Below, piece by piece: positions 6,560 through 11,631 of a stretch of 11,631 bases of DNA (the first letter of the stretch is position 1; each line of letters begins with the position of its first letter). Under the pieces are notes generated by a model that saw only the letters and a list, made by a program, of their open reading frames with translations, ran no database searches and was not told the origin of the DNA. The DNA lies in assembly GCA_905373345.1 (NCBI GenBank), contig CAJPSU010000013.1, positions 1-11,631 on the forward strand. The letters are read 5' to 3'. The translations under genes were made by a program, and so were the position numbers. This DNA comes from Candidatus Saccharimonadota bacterium. GTDB lineage: Bacteria; Patescibacteriota; Saccharimonadia; Saccharimonadales; Saccharimonadaceae.

Positions 6560-6677
6560 GGTACTGTCGGGTCTATCCGAAGCTTAATATTAAGAAGTAA
6601 CTTTTATTAAAGCTTATCGTGGATAGAAGCGCCATCGGGTGTTGTGCAACCAATTATGAAATAAGGCTGTAAGTACC
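6560..6677. other. Nested inverted repeats, candidate structured RNA between T1 and T2
   Basis: GGTACT (6560-6565) is complementary to AGTACC (6672-6677). Inside them TCTATCC (6572-6578) pairs with GGATAGA (6621-6627), and AAGCTTAATA (6580-6589) pairs with TATTAAAGCTT (6605-6615) with one bulged A. On either strand this makes an arm of about 17 bp closed by an outer stem. No reading frame covers it. It lies exactly between the two leftward terminators, so the strand is more likely minus. I could not match it to tmRNA, RNase P RNA, SRP RNA or 6S RNA. Confidence 0.4.
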
Positions 6678-6709
6678 GTTGGAGCTTAAAAAATCTTTCA
6701 GAGTATTGT

Positions 6710-6740
6710 AAAAAACAAGAAGTGCCCGTGAGGACACTTC
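6710..6740 (-). terminator. Leftward intrinsic terminator T1
   Basis: On the minus strand GAAGTGTCC pairs with GGGCACTTC (9 bp, one U-G) around a TCAC tetraloop, followed directly by TTGTTTTTT (6718-6710). This is a textbook Rho-independent terminator. It is the second leftward terminator in a region with no leftward gene. The word TTAGCCCTT sits immediately before it on the minus strand and recurs before T2. Confidence 0.7.
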
Positions 6741-6816
6741 AAGGGCTAATCATACAACATGGTACGTTAACGCTGTTATTGTCACATACCTTTTGAGACA
6801 AAGCAATATAATGTAC

Positions 6817-6832
6817 CTTGAGTTTCCGCAAA
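6817..6832 (+). repeat. Left terminal inverted repeat of the MITE-like element
   Basis: Sixteen bases that are an exact reverse complement of 7000-7015. Pairing stops abruptly after the run of three A at 6830-6832, which marks the inner edge of the repeat. Confidence 0.85.
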
Positions 6833-6999
6833 CTGCAATAAAAGTGTGAATGCTATTCATTATAAGGATCAATTCGATGATTCTTATGTTGATATTGCAA
6901 TTCAACATATCAAAAAAGGGAAATGATTCCTTATATATTTTAGCGTTTTTTGAGAACTTGCTTGTTTAGGTATAGGCGATATTAGGAGTGCTGTGAAAA

Positions 7000-7015
7000 T
7001 TTGCGGAAACTCAAG
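7000..7015 (-). repeat. Right terminal inverted repeat of the MITE-like element
   Basis: Exact reverse complement of 6817-6832, followed directly by the second copy of AATGTAC. Confidence 0.85.
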
Positions 7016-7020
7016 AATGT

Positions 7021-7037
7021 ACCTACCTCTACCTACC
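7021..7037 (+). repeat. Direct repeat ACCTACC with 10-bp period upstream of the rnj promoter
   Basis: ACCTACC occurs at 7021-7027 and 7031-7037, one helical turn apart and 16 bp upstream of the rnj -35 box. The placement is that of an activator or repressor site, but no binding protein can be named. The first copy overlaps the MITE target duplication. Confidence 0.35.
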
Positions 7038-7052
7038 GTCGCATACACGGAG

Positions 7053-7081
7053 TTGATATTATATCGCTTATTTGCTATAAT
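7053..7081 (+). promoter_or_regulatory. Promoter of rnj with extended -10
   Basis: TTGATA (7053-7058), a 17-bp spacer and TATAAT (7076-7081), with the TGC extension at 7073-7075, make the best promoter in the window. Transcription should start near 7088, giving a leader of about 100 nt. A second, weaker start is conceivable from TTGACT at 7094-7099. The leader carries a perfect 12-bp palindrome (7145-7156) and two AAGATTTC repeats (7132-7139, 7154-7161). Confidence 0.75.
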
Positions 7082-7131
7082 ACAATTAACGTTTTGACTT
7101 GGGAATATCTACGATTAGAGTATGTTTGAGT

Positions 7132-7161
7132 AAGATTTCCCTCGCTTTAGCTAAAGATTTC
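7132..7161 (+). promoter_or_regulatory. Palindrome and paired direct repeats in the rnj leader
   Basis: CTTTAGCTAAAG (7145-7156) is a perfect 12-bp palindrome. AAGATTTC occurs at 7132-7139 and 7154-7161, 22 bp apart. The block sits 15 nt upstream of the rnj ribosome binding site AAAGGAG (7176-7182). It could be a protein or RNase processing site in the leader; the sequence alone does not decide. Confidence 0.35.
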
Positions 7162-7190
7162 AAATAGTTTTAATTAAAGGAGTGACATCT

Positions 7191-9305
7191 ATGGGTCAGC
7201 AGCGACTCGCAAAACCACAGGCGGACGACGCATCTAAGCGCCCGCAACAACGTAAAAAAACTAATAACACTGTCCTTGACGCTACGACAACGCGCAAAGG
7301 GGAAGTTTTTCGAGCACAACGCCGTACGAGTGAAGGTGTGCAAGCGCAGGCGTCGCAGCATGTAATTAACGTGCCGGTGAATAAGTCTGTGTATAACGGC
7401 TATGGCGGCAAACAATTTAGCTTGACAATGCAACCGAAAAAACCGCGCGCACCGCGTCCAACGCTAAAAATTATTCCGATCGGCGGCGTTGGCGAGATGG
7501 GCATCGGCAAAAATATGACCGCGATTGAATACGATAACGATATCATCGTGATTGACATGGGTTTTTTGTTTCCAGGCAGTGATTACCCAGGCGTTAATTA
7601 CATTACACCGGACATTACTTGGCTTGAGGAGAATAAACACCGTATCCGCGCGCATATTTTTACACACGGACACTTAGATCATATTGGTTCGTTTCGGCAT
7701 TTTATTTCGAAGATTCCCGCGCCTGTATATAGTACAAAGTTTACGATTGGCATGCTGCAACGCACGTTAGCAGAAACCGATAGCACATACGAGCCGGAGT
7801 ACCATGAAATGAACCCGGAGAATCACGATAGTATTCAGCTTTGTGACTCGTTTAGTGTGGAGTTGGTACGCGTAAACCACTCAATTCCTGATTCGGCGGC
7901 GGTCGTGGTTCGCACGCCAGTCGGCAACATCTTAAGCAGCGGCGACTGGCGTATTGAAGAGAACCCAGTGGATGGTAAGAAATTTGACTTTGATCGTATT
8001 CAAGAAATCGCGAAGAATGAAGGTTTCTTGGCGTTCCTGAACGAGTCGACAAACTGCGAATCGGCAGGTACTCATACGCATGGTGAGTTTGATATCCAGC
8101 ACAGTATCGGCGAAGTCATGGATAAATGGGCAGGCTCGCGTATCATCATTAGCAGTTTTTCGAGCCAGCTGCATCGTATCCAACTAATTTTAGATGAAGC
8201 GCAGCGGCATGGACGTAAAGTGGCATTTGCCGGCTTTAGCATGATTCAAAACCTTGAAGTGGCACTGCGCACGGGCGTAATCAAAGTACCGAAAGATACG
8301 GTTGTCAAAATGGAAGATATTATCAAAATGGCAGATAATAAGGTGACGATTATTTGTACAGGTAGCCAGGGTGAATTTAACGCGGTGCTTAACCGCATGG
8401 CAACGGGTGCGCATAAATATGTAAAGATTAAGAGCTCAGATGTTGTCGTTTTTAGCTCAAACCCGATTCCAGGTAACGAAAAATATGTCGTGCGTACCGT
8501 TGACGGACTGATGCGCGAGGGTGGTGAAATCATTCAAAATGGCAAGACGCACCTTACGGGCGTCGGGCCGCTACACTTGTCAGGGCATGGATACTATGAT
8601 GATCATGTACGGGTTATCAACGCGGTGAAGCCAACGTATTATATTCCGAATCACGGCGAATTCCATATGTTGGTACATAATGCAGAGCTGGCAGAAAAGG
8701 AGTGCGGTATTCCGCGCGATCATATCTTTGTGTGCGACCCGGGCGATGTTATCGAAATCACCCCGAATGGCGCGAAGAAGATCGGGCGTATTCACGCCGG
8801 CGGCGTTATGTATGATGATGCAGGGGAAATCGTGAGTGAAGTCGTGTTAAAAGACCGCATTCACATGAGCCAAGAGGGTATGTTTGTCGTCGTGCTAACA
8901 GTGCAGCGCGGTACAGGACGGCTGCTTACGAGCCCAGATATTATTAGCCGCGGGTTTATTTATTTGCGTGATAATGAAGAGTTGATGGGCATGATTCGCC
9001 AGTATCTTAAGCAGAAGGCGTCGCGCAGCTTCACTGGGCGGTACGATATTGAGGTGGTTAAGAAAGAGATTCGCGACGAAATTACGCACATTCTCTACGA
9101 TCAGACGCGTCGTACGCCGATCGTTATCCCGGTTATCAATGAAGTTGGTGTGAATAAAACTGTTGCGCAGCGCCCGCAGATGAATGCGCGTGTAGCAAAA
9201 CAGCCGCTTATGCCTGCGCCGTCGAAACGGAAATTTCCGCGTAAACAAGTGCCTGATACCGAAACTGTCGTACCGCGCGAACGGCCAGACAGCCGGTCGT
9301 ACTAG
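7191..9305 (+). CDS. rnj: Ribonuclease J
   Basis: A 704-residue RNase J, a metallo-beta-lactamase/beta-CASP nuclease with endo- and 5'-3' exonuclease activity in mRNA decay and rRNA maturation. Residues 1-88 form a basic, Gln/Lys/Arg-rich extension. The catalytic core begins at about 92 with LKIIPIGGVGEMG. Metal-binding motifs: HGHLDH (H159, H161, D163, H164), NHSIPD (H230) and SGDWR (D252). The beta-CASP part holds ESTNCES (about 289), SSFSSQLHRIQ (about 324) and TGSQGEFNAVLNRM. The second lobe has LHLSGHGYYDDH and PNHGEFHML, both typical of RNase J. A C-terminal domain follows, with a basic tail after about residue 650. The core is complete. ATG 7191 is chosen because AAAGGAG (7176-7182) is 8 nt upstream, exactly as in pnp; a GTG at 7182 overlaps that site. 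Core plus N-extension resembles actinobacterial RNase J more than the approximately 555-residue Bacillus enzymes. Confidence 0.97.
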   Translation: MGQQRLAKPQADDASKRPQQRKKTNNTVLDATTTRKGEVFRAQRRTSEGVQAQASQHVINVPVNKSVYNGYGGKQFSLTMQPKKPRAPRPTLKIIPIGGVGEMGIGKNMTAIEYDNDIIVIDMGFLFPGSDYPGVNYITPDITWLEENKHRIRAHIFTHGHLDHIGSFRHFISKIPAPVYSTKFTIGMLQRTLAETDSTYEPEYHEMNPENHDSIQLCDSFSVELVRVNHSIPDSAAVVVRTPVGNILSSGDWRIEENPVDGKKFDFDRIQEIAKNEGFLAFLNESTNCESAGTHTHGEFDIQHSIGEVMDKWAGSRIIISSFSSQLHRIQLILDEAQRHGRKVAFAGFSMIQNLEVALRTGVIKVPKDTVVKMEDIIKMADNKVTIICTGSQGEFNAVLNRMATGAHKYVKIKSSDVVVFSSNPIPGNEKYVVRTVDGLMREGGEIIQNGKTHLTGVGPLHLSGHGYYDDHVRVINAVKPTYYIPNHGEFHMLVHNAELAEKECGIPRDHIFVCDPGDVIEITPNGAKKIGRIHAGGVMYDDAGEIVSEVVLKDRIHMSQEGMFVVVLTVQRGTGRLLTSPDIISRGFIYLRDNEELMGMIRQYLKQKASRSFTGRYDIEVVKKEIRDEITHILYDQTRRTPIVIPVINEVGVNKTVAQRPQMNARVAKQPLMPAPSKRKFPRKQVPDTETVVPRERPDSRSY

Positions 9306-9329
9306 CTGCATGCTTTAAGCAATGAGGGG

Positions 9330-9360
9330 TTGCTAAATAATCTATCATAGTTTATGATAG
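9330..9360 (+). promoter_or_regulatory. Promoter with overlapping palindromic operator for the surface protein gene
   Basis: TTGCTA (9330-9335), a 17-bp spacer and TATGAT (9353-9358) form a good promoter. The -10 box and the end of the spacer lie in a perfect palindrome, CTATCATA-GTT-TATGATAG (9342-9360), the usual geometry for a repressor operator. The palindrome could instead be a terminator stem for rnj, but no T-tract follows and the stem is AT-rich. The predicted start near 9365 gives a 60-nt leader ending in GGAGG (9413-9417), 7 nt before the GTG start. Confidence 0.5.
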
Positions 9361-9424
9361 GATTTGTATAAGCATTATTGTGATAGGGTGTTAAAAACAA
9401 ATAACAACTTCGGGAGGGAAAAAC

Positions 9425-11631
9425 GTGTTAACGATAGTTGTACAGAAGCACAGAAGACGGGCATCTTTGTTGATGCTAGCGTCTCTGCTGATCGGGGGAG
9501 GGTCGGCAGCATATTGGTTTGCATATAATTCACGAGCTCGTGCCGATGCAATTAATAGTACAGATTTCGTGATAACGATTGATACAACAAAAGGCGCGGG
9601 ACTTAACGGGGCATCAACAGATACGCAGTTTACGTATCCGGGGCTGGGCAGCGATGCGTATACGATTGACTGTAATAATGACGGCGTCGTTGACGCATCG
9701 GTTGCTGCAAATACGCCGCATACATGTAATTATTCAACGCCGGGTGTGTATACGGTTCGTATCGCAAGCGCGATACCTCGCATGAGCTTTAGCGGTCAAG
9801 GGGATAAACTGAAGTTGCTTTCTGTCGATCAGTGGGGCACGGGTAAGTGGAGGTCAATGATGAACGTCTTCTATGGGTGTTCAAATATGGACGTTAAGGC
9901 ATCTGATGTTCCAGATCTTTCGTTAGTGCAGGATTTGTCCGGTATGTTTGGAGATGCTACGTCGTTGAAGGGGGAAAGTGCAAATTGGGCGTGGAATACA
10001 TCAAATGTAAAATATACCGACACCATGTTTGTGCGTGCGCGTAACTTTAATCAAAATATTGGCGGTTGGGATATGTCAAACGTTGAGAGCATGACTCGTA
10101 TGTTTAACGATGCAGCGGCGTTTAACAACGGCGGCAGTAACTCAATTAGTACGTGGAATACCGCTAAGGCAACAAGTATGGAGGGTGTATTCTGGGGCGC
10201 AAAAGCTTTTAACCAACCAGTTGGTAGCTGGAACGTGAGTAATGCGACGAGTTTCGCGATTATGTTCATGGACGCAGAGAATTTCAATCAGGATCTTTCC
10301 CATTGGGATACTTCGAAGGCGACTAATATGAGTAACGCGTTCTATGGCGCTCGGGCATTTGACCGCGACGTTGGGTCATGGGACGTTGGCAGCGTGACGA
10401 ATATGAATTATATGTTTGATGGCGCCACAGCATTCAACAACGGCGGCAGTAGCTCAATTAATGGCTGGAATACCGCTCACGTCACAACCATGGAAGGAAT
10501 GTTTCATCGGGCGTCTGCATTTAATCAGCCGGTTGGTGGCTGGAATATGGCTAATGTGGTGAATATGAAGCACATGTTTAGTAACGCAACAGCGTTCAAT
10601 AACGGCGGCAGTAATTCTATTGGCAGTTGGAACACTGCCAAGGCTGCAAGTATGGAATCTGTGTTTGAGTCGGCAAGGGCTTTCAATCAAAACATTGGCG
10701 GCTGGAATATTAGCCACGTTACATCGCTTCATAGAATGTTCAGAGAGGCGGTCTCATTCAACAACGGTGGCAGTAGCTCAATTAATACCTGGGACACTTC
10801 AAATGTTACTGACATTGGTGGTGTATTCTGGGTCGCAAAAGCTTTTAACCAGCCGGTCGGTAATTGGAATTTATCGAATAACACCACTTTGTGGGCGGTA
10901 TTCTTATCGGCGGAAGCGTTCAATCAAGATCTCTCTCACTGGAACACCGCTAAGGTAACCGATTTTTCGCATACTTTTGAAAAAGCATCTTCATTTAATC
11001 AATCTCTCAGCAACTGGAATCTTACGGCGGCAAATACCGCTGAGGATATGCTATCAGGCAGTAAACTATCAGTGGGAAATTATGACGCAGCATTGATATC
11101 GTGGGATGGGCAATCCGTCAAGCCAAACGTAAAACTAGGGGTTGACAAATTGAAGTATTGCGTCGCCGAGTCAGCTCGCGCCCATCTCGTACAGCAACAG
11201 CCTGGTGGCCACGGCTGGACGTTGGGCGGTACTGATAGTAAAGACTGCGCTATCTACCAGCCGGCCACGACAACTTTCACCGGTACAACAACGTTTAATA
11301 GTACGACGCCGGTACCGCACGCTCTTGGTACGCTGACCACTGTTGATACTGACCCGACCGTTACGCCGCTTGATACCTTTACCTACAGTTTAACGTGCGC
11401 TACGCCGTCTGCACACGATAATCTGTTTAGCGTCTCTGGCAATACGCTTAGTCTGTCGCGAAGTGCTGCGGCTGTTTCTGGATCGGTGCATGTGTGCGTT
11501 CGTGTCACGAATAGCCAAGGTCAAACGCTTGATACTGTTTTCGCCTTTACTGTCATTGATACAACGCCGCCTGCTACACCAACTGTTGCGCCTGATCTTG
11601 TTGCTAGCTCAGACAGCGGTATCAGTGACAC
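9425..11631 (+). CDS. Secreted surface protein with PKD-like domain, DUF285 (BspA-like) repeats and Ig-like repeats; 3' end outside window
   Basis: Open from GTG 9425 to the window end, 735 codons without a stop, so the full protein is larger. Residues 1-42 are a signal peptide: basic n-region (KHRRR), hydrophobic core at about 14-34, and ARADA as a signal peptidase I site. About 47-115 is PKD-like, with a calcium-loop-like DCNNDGVVD (82-90) and a CNYSTPGVYTVRI end. About 130-205 is the usual lead-in to DUF285. About 205-545 holds thirteen repeats starting at FN(Q/N), 25 residues each, or 29 when the start is FNNGGS; WN/WD and a Met/Phe pair recur in each. After a spacer with three cysteines (about 579-660), 610-710 is a cadherin/Ig-like domain, then DTTPPATPTVAPDL and SDSGISDT start a bacterial Ig-like repeat series. 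Such proteins mediate adhesion to other cells or surfaces; this role is inferred. Anchor and full length are not visible. Confidence 0.93.
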   Translation, partial: MLTIVVQKHRRRASLLMLASLLIGGGSAAYWFAYNSRARADAINSTDFVITIDTTKGAGLNGASTDTQFTYPGLGSDAYTIDCNNDGVVDASVAANTPHTCNYSTPGVYTVRIASAIPRMSFSGQGDKLKLLSVDQWGTGKWRSMMNVFYGCSNMDVKASDVPDLSLVQDLSGMFGDATSLKGESANWAWNTSNVKYTDTMFVRARNFNQNIGGWDMSNVESMTRMFNDAAAFNNGGSNSISTWNTAKATSMEGVFWGAKAFNQPVGSWNVSNATSFAIMFMDAENFNQDLSHWDTSKATNMSNAFYGARAFDRDVGSWDVGSVTNMNYMFDGATAFNNGGSSSINGWNTAHVTTMEGMFHRASAFNQPVGGWNMANVVNMKHMFSNATAFNNGGSNSIGSWNTAKAASMESVFESARAFNQNIGGWNISHVTSLHRMFREAVSFNNGGSSSINTWDTSNVTDIGGVFWVAKAFNQPVGNWNLSNNTTLWAVFLSAEAFNQDLSHWNTAKVTDFSHTFEKASSFNQSLSNWNLTAANTAEDMLSGSKLSVGNYDAALISWDGQSVKPNVKLGVDKLKYCVAESARAHLVQQQPGGHGWTLGGTDSKDCAIYQPATTTFTGTTTFNSTTPVPHALGTLTTVDTDPTVTPLDTFTYSLTCATPSAHDNLFSVSGNTLSLSRSAAAVSGSVHVCVRVTNSQGQTLDTVFAFTVIDTTPPATPTVAPDLVASSDSGISD

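Larger units (their letters stand above)
6810..7022. mobile_element. MITE-like element with terminal inverted repeats and target duplication
   Basis: A 199-bp element (6817-7015) is bounded by perfect 16-bp inverted repeats, CTTGAGTTTCCGCAAA (6817-6832) and its complement (7000-7015). It is flanked by the direct repeat AATGTAC (6810-6816 and 7016-7022), which extends to 8 bp if the next C is counted. The interior is AT-rich and has no coding frame. It is itself palindromic: TATGTTGA/TCAACATA at 6885-6909, and GCTA plus TATAAGGA (6852-6868) against TCCTTATA plus TAGC (6928-6944). Size, terminal repeats, target duplication and lack of transposase are the definition of a non-autonomous miniature transposable element. 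The parent insertion sequence family is not identified; a 7-8-bp duplication is compatible with several. Confidence 0.8.

Noticed and set aside
6817..7015. Small insertion sequence or toxin gene inside the MITE-like element
   Set aside because: No start-to-stop frame of useful length with a ribosome binding site is present on either strand; the interior is AT-rich and palindromic.
6339..7180. tmRNA, RNase P RNA, SRP RNA or 6S RNA gene
   Set aside because: I looked on both strands for the RNase P core words, the SRP GGAAGCAGC-type motif, a tRNA-like end with T-loop and a tag frame, and a 6S-type rod. None was found. An unknown RNA remains possible.
7182..7190. GTG at 7182 as start of RNase J
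   Set aside because: The GTG overlaps the AAAGGAG ribosome binding site that serves the ATG at 7191 with the same 8-nt spacing seen at pnp.
9342..9360. Palindrome after rnj as its intrinsic terminator
   Set aside because: The stem is AT-rich and no T-tract follows; its overlap with a good -35/-10 pair fits an operator better.
10048..11010. CRISPR-like array
   Set aside because: The repeats are in-frame protein repeats with degenerate DNA, not identical repeats with unique spacers.

Overview
The window looks like a chromosomal segment of a Patescibacteria/CPR bacterium, most likely Candidatus Saccharibacteria (TM7). This is an inference from gene content and style: a PNPase with Gram-positive-type motifs beside an RNase J with a long basic N-terminus, an excalibur-tailed protein, a proline-rich single-pass membrane protein, and a large PKD-like/DUF285 (BspA-like) surface protein. 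Genes are short-spaced, Shine-Dalgarno sites are AAAGGAG-like, and near-perfect TATAAT boxes precede most transcription units. TGA, TAG and TAA all work as stops, so the standard bacterial code fits. No taxonomic search was possible.

Layout. 1-198 is the end of an excalibur-domain protein. 361-930 is a small metallophosphoesterase that may be translated from a leaderless mRNA. 969-1649 and 1781-2449 are tandem paralogous GNAT acetyltransferases, closed by an intrinsic terminator. 2505-2984 (minus strand) is a Nudix hydrolase, divergent from pnp. 3195-5315 is pnp, preceded by an approximately 80-nt imperfect hairpin in its leader. 5412-6338 is a membrane-anchored, proline-rich protein of unknown function. 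6339-7190 is an 850-bp non-coding stretch. 7191-9305 is RNase J. 9425 to the window end is the 5' part of a secreted repeat protein with its own promoter and an operator-like palindrome.

The most interesting part is 6339-7190. It holds a 199-bp MITE-like element (6817-7015) with perfect 16-bp terminal inverted repeats and a 7-8-bp target duplication, landed just downstream of a TATAAT box upstream of rnj. To its left are two leftward-facing intrinsic terminators with no leftward gene upstream, a repeated AAGGGCTAA word and several strong stem-loops. Together these suggest unannotated minus-strand small RNA or RNA-level control.

Functionally, pnp and rnj are two major RNA-decay nucleases within 4 kb of each other. 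Both have long, structured or rearranged upstream regions, consistent with control of RNA-decay enzymes at the RNA level. The excalibur protein, the membrane protein and the DUF285 protein are envelope or surface proteins. The Nudix, GNAT and phosphoesterase genes are small accessory enzymes.
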